DNA of 64,000 nucleotides from Stercorarius parasiticus (Eukaryota; Chordata; Aves; Charadriiformes; Stercorariidae). The stretch is taken from positions 62,001-126,000 of the forward strand of contig VWZL01002208.1 of the NCBI GenBank assembly GCA_013396915.1. Direction: 5' to 3'. The position numbers and the translations under genes are program-made. Below, in pieces: positions 1-11,865 of the stretch (positions are counted from its first letter, which is position 1; every line of letters begins with the position of its first letter). Below the pieces are notes generated by a model. It was not told the origin of the DNA. It worked only from the letters and a program-made list of their open reading frames with translations, and ran no database searches.

Positions 1-1685
1 GCTACATAGTTTGCTTTCAAACTATAGCACAAAAGACAGCGGGATATAAAGCTTCAGCAAGGTGAATGTATGAAAAGCAGAACGGCAGACCCTGTGTGGA
101 TATAAGACACAATGGCGTGTCATAGAGACTGAAGGTATGCTGGCTGTGCTGTGACAGATATCGCCCCTTGAAGAGACTTGTCCCTGCCCTTGCAATGGCA
201 AAGTCACACCAGATGACTCAGTGCTAAGCTCACATTTCCCATCAGATGTCTCCCATAGGGCTTATTTTGGTCCGGACTCCTCAATGACTCAGGGTCCAAC
301 CTGTTTGAGCCCTTGTGTAGCTTCTGCCCTGACTGCTGTGGCCACAGCCGTGTGGCTGCCATCTCCTCCGACTGTGGCTCCCGGTGCCCTCATGAGGCTG
401 TGGGGACAGGCAGCCCTTCAGGAACTGCTGCACCACGCAGCCCCTCACGCCACAGGAGGAGCAAAAGGGTGGTGGACCCTTGGTGTGATCCCCGAGACCT
501 GCCAAGCTTCAGGGCTGGGCCAAGGATGGCCGAGCAGTGCCTGGCTCCCATGGATCACCTCATGTACTGGCAGTGGTGGATGGGGAGGACCCCACTCCCA
601 CTGCTGGGGTCCCCCAAGGCTGTGCTTTCTCGTGTCTTTGTCCCTAGCCCCGGTCACCTCCAGCACCATCCCTTCCCTTCAAACGCAGTTGCACAGGGAG
701 GTGCTGCCCACCTCCCTCAGACAGGCGGAGGGTCTGGGCTCTCAGCCGTCGCACAGTGTGAGGAGCCCCTCGCTCTGTCCCACTGCTGGCAGCAGACTGC
801 TCCTGCGCCAGCAGGCATTGCAGCCGCAGGCTTCATTTACAGCAGTGTGAAGCCACCAGCTGAGCTGAGACCAGCTGCGGGATCTCTTAGCTTTGCAGCC
901 TCAGACACCACTGAGTTCCGTCCTGCCCTGGCCATTTGTTCCCTCCCTGTTTTTATTCCCTGCATCACCCTGTTCATCCCTTCCCCTGTGCACAGTCAGC
1001 TCCCTCCTGCCCGGGCGTCCCGGTGCTGCTGTGAGAGTGATCCCGGCAGACAGGAATGAGCAGAGCAGGGTGTGCATCGCCAGCTGGTGAGCCGAGATGT
1101 GCAGCTCCCGAGGGCCGATGCTATTGGCTTCGCATGGCATTAAGAAAAGCCAACACCATAATGAACCCAGAGGCGTGAAAGATGTTTTCCAGAGACACAG
1201 GCACGCTTTCCCTGTTCAGCTGGTGTTTCCCTGCTGCGTTCTCACCTTGTGGTTATTTGTTAGAGAGGTGCTGCTGGGGCATTTGTCATAACTTCACAGC
1301 TCATTGCTGCAGTGCCTGTCGTCGGTAATTGCTCCTTCAAGGCGTGACAACACTTAAATCTATTTCTCCACTGAACGTTTCACTTCCCTGCACTGTGCCA
1401 TTGCTGGGCGGCCGGCTGCATTGTTGGGATGATCTGGGATGGCTGCTCTGGGGTGCCGAGTTGGACACTCTTTGATGCAGAGGGCTTTGGGCTCACCCAA
1501 AAGCTGGGTTCAGTGAGCAGCCTGTGCAGAGAAACGGCTATTCCCCAGCCCCTGGGAGAAGCGACCAAGTAAATAGGATGCACATTTCCTCTTCTACCAA
1601 AAAACCCAAGGGTAACAGATGTGCCAGGCTGGTATGCCTGGAGATGAGGGCTGTAAGCCTTTGCTTGTGGTAAGCATAGCAGTAC
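1..1685. other. Noncoding single-copy DNA, GC-rich
   Basis: I recognise no gene here. Open frames of up to about 250 codons run on both strands and in overlapping phases through 220-1060, which is what GC-rich noncoding DNA gives. None has a domain or a credible signal peptide, and no exon boundaries are evident. Two AP-1 type heptamers (TGACTCA) lie at 214-220 and 285-291, 71 bp apart. Such heptamers are expected several times by chance in 64 kb, so they are weak evidence alone. Confidence 0.6.
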
Positions 1686-1700
1686 CTGCTGAGTCAGCAG
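1686..1700. promoter_or_regulatory. Perfect palindromic T-MARE (Maf recognition element)
   Basis: Positions 1687-1699 read TGCTGAGTCAGCA. This is the full 13-bp T-MARE consensus, and the palindrome extends by one matching base on each side (CTGCTGAGTCAGCAG). Established knowledge: this site is bound by large Maf homodimers, such as L-Maf/MafA in chick lens, and by small Maf-CNC heterodimers such as NF-E2 and Nrf2. An exact 13-mer is expected about once in 67 Mb of random sequence per orientation-free site, so its presence here is notable. No gene or promoter is visible beside it, so enhancer function is inference only. Confidence 0.5.
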
Positions 1701-1985
1701 AGAGCTGGTGTGTCGTGGGGTGTCCTAACTCCATCAGCTCTCAGGGAAAAGCCCCACTTTATCACCCCTATCGCTGAGGGGCCTGAGCAGGATTGGACCC
1801 TACATTCTGGATCTCCACTGTCCACACAGGCATTTGAGAGAGGCCCAGAGGCCACTGCAGCAGCTGGGAGCAGAGTGAGGGGATATTCCTATGGCCTTTG
1901 CTGCTATCCAACCATCCCAGGAGAGATGAGGTCCACCCTGGGGAGCAGAGCAGCTGTGACTCTCTGCTAGTGGGACATGACAAGG

Positions 1986-2262
1986 AGGAGTGATCAAGTG
2001 TTGGAGGACATACAGCTGGGATGGGGCTGAGGGGGCTGGAAGCTTGACTGGGGGATAGGAGAAGGTGGGATGGCTGGTGGAGGATCTATGTGAAGGGACC
2101 AGTGGGATTGAATGGGCTGTAGAAGGTGAGATAGGAGGCAGATGAGTACTAGGAGCAGAGGCTGTAGCAGGTGGGAAGCTGGGAAAGGAGGTGGAAGGGG
2201 CAGTAGGGCAGTGCAGGAGGGATGGAGGGATGGAGGGAGGTGAGAGGGGAGGTGTGGACACG
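1986..2262 (+). repeat. G-rich, C-poor low-complexity tract
   Basis: The plus strand is strongly purine-rich and built from degenerate units such as GGGATGG, GGAGG, GAAGGTG and GATGGAGG. I count only 16 C in the 180 bases 2041-2220. The end holds two and a half copies of GGATGGAG (about 2218-2240). The complementary strand translates into proline/serine-rich frames, which are compositional artefacts. Strong GC skew of this kind can favour R-loops or reflect a decayed minisatellite; I cannot decide which. Confidence 0.55.
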
Positions 2263-2530
2263 TCACATCACTGCTCATCAGCTCTCCACAGACGCTGCAC
2301 CCTCTGCCCATCCTTGGGGCCATCTCCCAGGGACCATCTGCAGAATTCCCACCCCGGGTCCGCAGTCACACCCAGACCCTCTGCACCTCCCATGGGGAAG
2401 GGTCCATCACACGTACTGCCATGGCTGTGGTCTCTGCAGACCCTCCGAGCAGCGAGACTCGTTACCCCCTTGTGCCCATGAGGGCACAGGCTGTGCTCAG
2501 CTCAAAGCACCTGCACCCCAAGGTGTCTGA

Positions 2531-2910
2531 GGGGGACCAGGAGGTGACAGTATGTACGTTCTGCAGTGTGTGAAGTATCTGGGATTAAGCAAAAGGTGCA
2601 ATTTATGCCACAGTATCTATAGCATAAATAAAAGCCTCTGACATATTCTAATTGGGGTGCTGGGAGCATCTTGGCAGTTCTGAGACGGTTCCACAGTTTT
2701 GTGTAAATGCCTCATCAAAGTGGTAATGTATTCTAATTATTAGCAGAGCACTGGCTGCCTCGTGAACCCGTAATATTTTGTGGCATGTGACATTACAATG
2801 AAAATATATGAATAACAATTTTTCATTTAAATTACTAGCTGTATGATCAATTTTTTGTAGTATTATGAGGTTTAGGGTAAATACTCCATAAATATGTAAA
2901 TAACTTGTGA
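2531..2910. other. AT-rich, ORF-poor island; possible conserved noncoding element
   Basis: Composition shifts sharply from the GC-rich flanks to AT-rich, and no open frame of useful size crosses it. It contains homeodomain-type cores (TAATTA around 2735, AATTACTAG near 2830) and a decamer, TATTCTAATT, repeated exactly at 2644-2653 and 2729-2738. Such islands are often enhancers or matrix-attachment-like DNA in vertebrates. That is inference, because no alignment was possible. Confidence 0.3.
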
Positions 2911-5597
2911 TGTTGTTGCACTAGGTAATTGTGGGAGGATGCAGCTTGTGATACAGACGAGCCAGGAGCAGATGCACCCCGAGACCCTGTTTCTTTTGGG
3001 CACGTGCTGTGGCTAGCCCCTTCTTGCCTTTGCTCCCTGGTGTCTGGGGTCCCACCCTTGGAGGACACCTGAGACACTTTCTCCTCTGCTGCACCTTTCG
3101 CACCCATTTTTCCCACCTGAGCATGCTTGTGCTCCTGCTGTGATGCCTTGATGGCAGAGCCGTGCTGCCTGGTGCAGGACGCCACGAAGGCTGTGGGATG
3201 GGGACATCCCTCAGTGACACCGTGCCCGTGATGGGACACCGTGGCGCAGCCCAGGCGAGACTCCTGCACAGGCCTGTGCACCTGCAGGCACTTGCCCTGT
3301 ACCATCAGTAAGGACGCAAGGGATTGGCAGCTCTTAATTACTGCAGATGAGCAGGCCAGGGGCTCCTCGTGCAAGTCGCTGTGTTTGTGCGTCTGATTGC
3401 TTCATAATTGTTAGCTCCTGGCAGGTGGAGTGAGGCCCCGCTGTGTGCTTCTCACAGTGGCCACCCTGGGTGCAGAGCTGGGGGAATGGGGGGGTCACTG
3501 GGTCCAGTCCTGCTGGTTTTGTGGGATGAAATCTTCTGAAGAAACTCTTCTTGCTCCTTCCTCAAAGCAGCCTGGGGTCTGCCTCGGGCTCCTGCTGGCT
3601 GGCTGGCCCTAGGGCTGACTGCTCCCGTGCAGAGGAGACCCCAGCGAGCCCAGAGGGAAGCTCTGAGCAGAAACCCAAATATTTTTCACCAGCCAAAAAT
3701 CAAGATATTTGTCCTGAAAAGAAAAAAAGATTAATTTGATTATACTTTTTTCTTTATTTGTTTTCTTAAATTATTGTTGACTCTCTGCCCAGTTCAAAAT
3801 AAGGCAGAAGTGGTAGATGAGGACGCAGGTGTGGAGTTGCAAAAGCTCCTATTTCCACCATTTTTTTGCCAGCTGGGTTTGACCCTGAAACCCTCCCTCA
3901 CCATGTTGTGCCTGGCTCTGCCAGGGCCAGTCTGGCCCTTCATGTATATGGGGTCACACGCAGGTATGCAGGACCAGGTGCTGGGCCAGCAAGCCTGGAC
4001 ATTGGCCATGCTCTGTGTGACTCCTGTGGACATTTCTGTGGGGATAATGCAGCCCCTGGGGCTGCTGAGGTGCAGGGAGGAGCTACAGGGACAGGACTGG
4101 ACATGCTGACCCCTGGCTGCGTCCCTTCTGACATCACCTGAGTGAGGAACCTCTTCTCTGCAGATGGCTCCTGTCCCCTCCACCATCTCTGTGCTCCATC
4201 ACTAGTTCTCCCCAGCGTGAGCGGATGATCTCTGGGTCATGCATGCATGCAGGATGTCCTGGGGCAGGATGCTCCAGTCTTGTCTCGCTCTTGCCCGGGA
4301 AACATGAGCATTGCCATAACAGGTCTGGTGGAGGTCAGGGAAGCCTGGCCAGTGGTCCATGGGATGTCCTTCACCGCTGCCTGGAGAGGGAAACTGCCCT
4401 TGTGCAGTCCTGTGGGAGGAGGTGAAATGTGTTATTCTGAGTCAATTTTTACAGTGGAAATACTAGAGGAACTTGAGACTTAATTAAAACATGAAGGAGA
4501 ACAGAGTGTGTCCGCACCAGGGACAGCAGCACTTTTATTAGGAAAACAATATTTCAGGAAGAAAACACCATGAGTGCAATCTCCCAGAGGGCTTGGGGTC
4601 AGTGTGGGAGTCGGGGGAGAAGAGTTCTCAGGGCAGTGATGGGCCAGAGTGGTGAGGGAGGGATTACGAGAGCTGCAGTGGCAACCCGCCCATCATCATG
4701 AGCATTGTGCTGTGCACAATGAGCTGCTGGCCTTTGGGGCTGAACCGGCCCTGGTGCTTGCTGCCAGCTCTGCCGTGCCTGGGTAAGAGCATCCCCCTGG
4801 GGCAGGAGCCACCTGGAGCCCATGTTCAGCCTCTGCCACCACCTTTTCTTGCCAGTCACCAAGGCACTGAGGGGGACAGGACTCGGCATCTCCCACAGTG
4901 GCGGTCGGGGACATCCAGCACCCATGAGCAGGGCCTGTCGCTCACAGTGCTGTACCTCTGCCTGCACACACGTGGGCATGGCAGCTGGAGGATGTGACAG
5001 TACTGCCTGCTCTGCTAAAAGTCCCAGCAGATATTGCCACAGGGTCGCCTCATCCCCTTGCAGCTTGCTGCTGTGGGCTCTTTGCTGCCACCAGGGCCTG
5101 GGGGGTTACCCTGGGTCTGGTTGCCCACGCTGTGCTCTCTGAGCAAGGGTGCCAGGGTGCTCCCTGCTCCCCTGGCACCTCCTCATGCCCAGGGAATGAT
5201 GCCCTCACCACTCTTCTGCTGCATCCCCTCCCTTAGAAAGATGGTGACTTTGGGACAGACAGTGTCCCCTCTCGTGCATGAGTCACCCCCAGGCTCTCCT
5301 TGGGGATGTGCACTGGGAAGAGGTGCCCGAGGCATGCTGGCTGCGGCTGGTGAGCCCCTGCCATTCAGAGGGGAAGGGGCCACAGGAAAGGAGCAGAATG
5401 ACTCTGTGCCCGTGTGGGTCTGTCGGGTTGTCCTCATGCTCTCACTACGGGTGGAAACAAGGAGAGTGGCATGAGCTGTGCTGTGGAATTGCAATGCCAT
5501 CAGCAGTTTGCGGCTGCCTGCAGAGCTGCTGGCTGAGGGGACAGTGGGGTAGCTCATCCCCAAACTGACCAGCGGATGCAATCAGCAGGTCATCATC
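2911..5597. other. Noncoding GC-rich DNA
   Basis: Many short overlapping frames on both strands (for example the minus strand at 2847-3374 and 3794-4186, both strands at 4599-5581) have no recognisable domain and shadow each other. I treat them all as chance. There is no interspersed repeat that I can identify. The only local structure worth marking is the G-run cluster listed separately at 3480-3502. Confidence 0.55.
3480..3502 (+). other. Putative G-quadruplex motif
   Basis: Reads GGGGG-AAT-GGGGGGG-TCACT-GGG. The run of seven G can be split as GGG-G-GGG, giving four G3 runs with loops of 3, 1 and 5 bases. This meets the usual G3+N1-7 rule. Whether it folds, and whether it lies in a transcript or promoter, is unknown. 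Confidence 0.4.
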
Positions 5598-5880
5598 ACC
5601 TGCCGTAAGAGGGGATGTCACTGTGCACGCTGGCGCAGAGCCGCCGGCTGTGTGTGGATCAGGGCGTCCTGCGGGATGGTGGGGAAACGCGGGCAGGGCC
5701 CCTCACCTCTGCCAGCCGGCGGTCCCTGGAGCGAGCTCAGAAAGCGAGGACAACTAGCACGGGTGCCCTGGGGGGCAGGCAGTCCTGCCATGGGGAAGGG
5801 GGGCAGCAGCGGCTGTGCTGGGGGATGCTCTGCCTGACGCAGGGGACGCTGGCGGCAAAAAAACCACTGCCACCCCGTAT
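5598..5880. promoter_or_regulatory. CpG-enriched GC-rich block (borderline CpG island)
   Basis: I count 19 CpG dinucleotides between 5603 and 5877, far denser than the rest of the window. In 5641-5880 there are 70 C and 96 G (69% GC) and 16 CpG, giving an observed/expected ratio near 0.57. That is just under the classic 0.6 cutoff. Around 5761-5811 it also has several G runs. It ends abruptly at an A-run (5857-5863) followed by AT-rich sequence. It could be a small or orphan CpG island, a decayed promoter, or merely GC-rich DNA. No TATA box, first exon or coding frame can be tied to it. Confidence 0.35.
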
Positions 5881-7205
5881 GCCCATCACTCCTGGCAAAT
5901 TAGGAGAGGAGAACTCTGCACTGATTAATTATTTAGATTAGCACATACCAAAGGGGTTTAAAATATGCCTGGAAAATGGTGGCTTGATGAGTGTACCTGG
6001 GGGAGACAGGGCTGTCACCAGAGTCCCCTCTGGTCTGGGTGGCCCATGGCCGTGGTCTGCTCGAGCGTGGCCTCCTCGGGGGATGGGGAGGCTGAGGGGG
6101 GAGCAAACCCACAGCCACAGCCTTTTCCCTCTCTCGCTGAGAGTAGCAAAGCAGAATCGCTTTTCCTTTTCCTCTGCCCAAACTCTGTAAGCGGCTCTGA
6201 GTGTGACTGGAAACACAATGGAGCTGGGAGAGGGAATCCCACCATCGCACGGCACGGCCTCAAGAGAGGGAATATTTGATGAAGCAGAGTCCTGTGAAGA
6301 GACAGCAGAGGCTGTTACCATCACAGATGCTTCAGCATAGATGCCACAGAAGAAAGAAGTCAGGCTTTGTAAAGAGCCTTTGTATTATTTCCTGCCTCTC
6401 CAGTTTCACTGAAGTGAAAATGAAGCAATTTTTTAAGAGTGAGGAAAAAAAAAAAGCCCGAAAGGAAGGAGAGCAAGTTTTTCTTGCTGTTGAAAGCATG
6501 GCGCTGTGCTTTAACTCTTCCCTGAGCTCATCTGCCAAAGGCAGGCTCCTCGTGGGCTCTCCAGGCTTCAGTGCAAAATGTATTTTCTTTAGCAGACCCT
6601 AGTGAGCCACTTCTTTTACCAGATACATCTTCTGGGCTGGCGGAGGGGACATCTGTTCAGGCTGGGTGGAATTAGCACGAAGCGACTGCAGATGAAAGAC
6701 GTGCCAAGTGCCATCGATCATATCCTCTCCGCAGGGCCAGGGAAGACCAGCCAGCTGTTCTTCACCCTGACCCACCACATTTTACCAGGTGTCACCCTCC
6801 TTCCCTTAATTATTGTTGTTGCTATTACCAGCTTTCTCCAGACATGACTGGGTCCAAAATCTCTGCAGTGCCAAGAGCTCAGCTCCTTTCAGCACTGAGA
6901 GATTTCCAAGTTTGACCCAATGCCTTTTTTCCCCTTGCGAGCATTACAGATGAAGTGGCCCATTCCCTCCTTTGTTTTACTTCTTCCAGAGCAGGACAAC
7001 TCCAGCTTCGTGCAAGGCAGGGAAGAGCAGGAGGAGGGGGGACAAGCCAGCTGCATGTCACATTACAGAGCGCGGGACGTGCCTCCACGCTCCTGCCTCC
7101 TGCTCCCAAGGTATTGTCTGAATGAATAGCTCATGATCTGCTCTGTTACCCTTGGATAATCCACCAGTCATCTCTTTAAACACTTGCACCTGTACATTGA
7201 CGGCT

Positions 7206-7230
7206 AAAAAAAATAATAATAATAATAAAA
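7206..7230 (+). repeat. Short (AAT)5 microsatellite in an A-rich tract
   Basis: Five consecutive AAT units (7212-7226) are flanked by A runs on both sides. It is short enough to be only weakly polymorphic. Confidence 0.8.
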
Positions 7231-8590
7231 TCTTTGGGTTTTACCTGTGTTTGCTAGCAGGAACCACAGGAGGGACCTGACGTGGTTCCTTGATGTGGTG
7301 GCTGAGGAAGACCACCAAAAAGCCTGCTGGTGTGTCCTGGGGTGTTTGTGCCAGGGAAGCCCCCCCACACTGGGTGCAACCTGCTCCTGCTTGTCCCCTA
7401 GGCTGCAATGCTTCCCACGGCAGGACATGGCACCTTCTCTCTCCTCTTGCAGGCTTGCCTCGCCAGGCTGGGATAAGGATTTTCTCCTTAACTTCCAGTA
7501 GCTGGGACATACCCAGGGCTCTGGTGTGGCAAGAAGGTGAGGTGCAACTGCCTAAATGGGAACACTGACCTGCAAATAGCACAGGGTTGCCACAATTCAC
7601 AGGGCCATGAGATTGAAGGATGTTTAAAGGGTGCAGGATGTTTGAGAAAAAAGTTCCAAAGTCCCATAAACTTCATGCATTTCTACATGACTGTCCTCTC
7701 ACCTGAGGTGAAGCTGATGTGTGCAGGGAGCAGAAATATATGGCTGGACTAGTCAACCCTGACACAGACAGCATGCGGCACACAGCAGGGAGCACTGAGA
7801 ACAGCCTGCAGCAGCCCATAGGGTGCAAATTGCTCATAAAAATCAGGTCAAATCTTTCTAGACAGCAAACCCCTCACCAGAATTCAGGAGGGCCTGTGAA
7901 CCAGCCAAGAAGGCTGCATTGGGTAAGCTGGTCATGCTCATTTTCCTCCCCGGCTTGCTATTTCTCGTGCCTGTAGCTTTCAAGAGGTCTTCAGAGAAAC
8001 CAGGGTGTGGATGCCAGAGCTCTCATCCCTACCCAGACACACGTGAATCTTAGACACTTCCCTGTGAATCCTCTATACCATAAAAATAATAGGCATGTAA
8101 ATTAAATTGTCCTGAAGGCATTTGACAGAATGCTAATAGGGAACCGACTGGCAGGGGACTGTCCTCCTTGCCAGCTTATCGGCGAGGGAGATGAGCTGAA
8201 ATTAACTGTTTTCAAACACCTTCTGAGCAGGCAGAGGGGACAAGGTCACTGGGACCTTTGGGAACTCGGAGGAACCTCCTCCTCCCCATTACCACAGAGC
8301 TTCTAGTGGAGCTGTGCTCCTGCTGCTACATGCCGACCGCTCCGCCAAGACCAACGGTAATTACAGAGGGATGGACGTGACTCCATAACATGCTGCAGGA
8401 GACATTTTGTGGTGACATCTACTTCCAGTTTCTGCCCATCTCTGTATCTCTATATCTCTAGATGTCCTATTGGGCTGAAATTTCTTGCCCTCAGTTTTCC
8501 CCCAACAGAAAGTTTTGAAAAGTTCTGCAAAGAAAGAAATGTGTCCAGCAGGTTTTGGCTTTGTAACTGTGAACAAATAGTCGGTTTCTG

Positions 8591-8606
8591 TTTTTTTTTT
8601 TTGCAG
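8591..8606 (+). other. T12 tract followed by GCAG; splice-acceptor-like
   Basis: Twelve T residues (8591-8602) are followed directly by GCAG, with a pyrimidine-rich lead (TTTCTG). The layout equals a strong 3' splice site. All three frames downstream close within about 20 codons (the first in-frame stop comes at the tenth codon), so no coding exon starts here. A UTR or lncRNA exon is possible, but chance is more likely. Confidence 0.15.
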
Positions 8607-11600
8607 AAGATTGCAGCCTTCTGTTGTGACAGATAATTCAAAGGCTTCTCCATTTTGAGAGTCTCAGTCTGCCATGCACTTAGCCTTGAAATGGGACAAG
8701 AGCCGCTGCCAAGTTTGAAGAAAATCATGTCATAAATAACAGAGTTGTGAACTTTTAAGCATGGGGCACTGAGCATGCTCTGCAGCGCACTTTCCCCTGT
8801 TACGCTTCTTTTTCATCCTTATTGCAGTTCTTTTCATGGGTTAGCAGCTTAACAATGGGGCCACGAGGATAAAGGAGTTGCTAGACAGCTCTGCTTAACC
8901 AGAAATGATAACAGTCCTTCCAGAGGAAGTTTCTTCAGTAGAATGGTTGAAAGGTTTGCCTGGCAATTCCCTAATACCAAGTTCCCATCATGCTGATGGA
9001 TGAAGAGTAACTCAGGGTTTCGGTCAGGGCTGCGCACGTTGTTCTTGTTATACCTGAACCCAGCCAGCTCCCAGGTGGTGGCTCAGAAGCAGCACAATTG
9101 ACTTTGCTCCGTGCAGCATGGCTGTAGAGCAAACACGTGCTCGTGGTCCCTGGGCACAGCACGCACAGAGGAGGGTCCTGGGAACCGCAAAGGGAGGCAC
9201 TTAGATTTAGGAAAAGCCAGAATCGAATTTGTGCAGGAAATATACAATACATAAAATAACTCCAGATACACCACAATCAAAAAATAAGGTGTCCAAAGTG
9301 CTCCAGGCTTAGCAGGCTGTGGATAGTCTCTGAGCTCCCTCCAGGAAACTCACCAACATATTTTATCATTGATCCTCCTCCTTTCTTTTTTGACAACTGA
9401 AATTTCCTCTTTACCAATGATCTGCAATCTGTCCCCAGGTGAAGGTCTGGGAACAATGATCCTCAGTGGGGATGGACTCTGTCACCCATCCCTGTGGGAC
9501 CCCACAGTTCTCACCATGGCAGGGCTGGGGTTCCTTATGCAGGAGGAGTTTCCATTAAAAAAGAACAGCCGGAGCAGTGATTGCTAACCCAACAGTCTGT
9601 GTTCAGGAGCAGGGTACAGAGCTGCTTGCATCTCTTCTCCGCTGCTTGGGCAGGACCCTACTCTGAAACAGCAGACCTATCCCCTCCCTGTCCTGGTGAT
9701 CAGCCAAGGGTGCACCAAGGAGCTGCCGTTGAAGGCAGCTGCCGTCAGAAAGGGGGACGTACCCCGCCAAAACTCTCATGGGACAGCGTGGAGCGTGGGA
9801 TGCTGAAGCAATGTTTTATTAGCCAGCTGCCAGGTGGAGGGCTGGTCCGTGTGTCTCGTGGGTGCACTGCAGAGATTAGGTTGAGTATGGTGCAGGTTTA
9901 AGATGCTCACAACGATGAGGCAAAAACACCCCCTGCTGCTTGGCCAGGCCAGGTATTCCCACCCTCTGAGCAATCTCCACTCTCCCTAGGTCCCTGGTGA
10001 TGAGACCATACCTCTACCCTCTTCCCCATCTCCCACCTCTGACCAGTCTGGAAACAGTTCCCAGAGTGGGATACAAGCCATACAGATGGGCTGCAAACAG
10101 TGGCCGTGCTGTCAAGCTGGGGCAGACTGCCAAAAAATAAAAATCCTTGTTGCCAGGCTCCCTTCCCCCACATCCACAAACTGGTGCCCCCGATTCCCTA
10201 CCATATGCACATGTGCAGAGAGTGAAGAGACTGGGAAAGCCAGCCCAGAGCATCCCCTGCCCAGCTCTGCATGGATGAGAAGAGGGGTTTAGCAGAGCTG
10301 GGTGAAGACTTGGCTCCAGGGCTCCTCTGAATACCCGGGATCTGCACTCTGGTCCACTCCCCGATGGAGCTGGTGTTACACCCACAGGCTTTGCTGTTTG
10401 TCATTTGGTTCCCAGGATCATTTATTTTACTGCAATTTCACAACACATGAGCAAACTCACCTGTAGAATTAGCACCTCCAGCACTGAGTTGCTGCCTGTG
10501 TGTGGAAAGCTAGGTACATTAATATGGACGCTGACATTGAGTGATAAGCTGTGAGGTGAATATTGAATTAGAAAAAGAAATCTGCTTTCACTGTGGTTGT
10601 ATGGAAAAAAGAGGAGCAGCAGCAGTCATGAGCAGCCATGTCAGCAGGTCAGCCTTCCCCGAGCATCCCAAGGCAACATCCCATTCCCAGACCTCGCTGC
10701 CAGCCCTGGTGTTTGGTATCAACGAGACCCGAGCACTTCTCTAGGGTTAAGCAGCAGCTGAAGTGCTGTGTTGAGAGGGGACACGCAGCAGGGAAGCTCA
10801 GATCCTGCAGAGTTATATCACAGACACTGTTGTGCTTTTTGTGGACACGCACAGGCTCATATTTCTTGCGCCTCTGTTGCGTGCCAGGGCTGAGAGAACC
10901 GATCCCATGGCAAGGATGCTCTCTGGCAACCTTCAGTAACCCTGAGGAAGTGTGGGAAGTCTTATCTGAAGAGATAGATAAGGGTTTAAAATTAAACTGC
11001 AACATAAAATTCTGCTGTGAGCTGTCACATCAGTGGTATTTTATCATGGCATTTTTCTGTCAAATACATTGCTATTGTTTAATATCAATCACATCAACGA
11101 ATACAAGTTTTATATATATTTATGCAAAATTTGGGTTTCTGCTTCCATTTGCTTGGGTATTAGAAATTGCATTACACACATTTCCAATAGCAGCCTTGTT
11201 TTTTCTTGTGGAAGGACTATCAATAGTTTGATGTATTTTTATGTGGATCACTTTCTCAGTAAAAATATTTGTAAAACTTTATTCACATACCCTACGTACT
11301 TCAGTATGGTGCAGTCATAAGCTAGCATGGAGAGGATAAACTTGACATGATCCTGCACGGGCAAACACGTGGATGCAAACGGCTCCCGCAGCACAAACTT
11401 CCTTAGGTTGGGAAGAGGAGAGCAACAACAGAGCAGAAGGAGAAAGGGTAAAAAAGGGAAGTAAGGACTTCAAAAGAGCAAACCCAAGTGGAGCAGGAAT
11501 GAGGATAAATAGCTACTCTAAGCCTCGTTCCACTACAGAAGGACCTCCTCTTGTTTGTCCCCATACTCCCTGGAAGGACCAGCTCACCCAGCAGCTGTGT

Positions 11601-11865
11601 GGAAGGCTGGAGGGAGGTGGATCTGACTTGGATGTCAGGTTTCCATTCACACCCTTCCTGCTCCGCCCAAGATTTGTGCGAGGAGGAGCCTGTCAGCAAA
11701 GCACTTGTGGGCATTTTTGTGGGAGAGCTGCCCGGCAACCTGCCTGCCGCTTCCCCTTCAAGCAGGTTTGTAGGGCTAGGTCTGGACCATCTCCTCGAGA
11801 AGGAATTTATCTGTTGAATTTTCCTTATCTGTTGCATTTTCCTGCTGCTTTTATTTATGTAACCT

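Larger units (their letters stand above)
5881..11865. other. Unique noncoding DNA
   Basis: No gene or interspersed repeat is recognised. Open frames are short and mutually overlapping. The longest, on the plus strand at 10638-11231, turns into an AT-rich hydrophobic translation after 11000 that looks random. Stretches 7980-8360 and 11320-11400 hold nothing I can name. Small features are listed separately: an AAT repeat at 7206 and a T12 tract at 8591. Confidence 0.55.

Noticed and set aside
313..1059. 248-codon plus-strand frame near the left edge
   Set aside because: Another frame of 209 codons on the same strand and two on the other strand cover the same DNA. It is a compositional artefact with no domain.
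8579..8640. Splice acceptor and coding exon after T12-GCAG
   Set aside because: All frames after the AG close within about 20 codons, and no partner donor or conserved peptide is visible.
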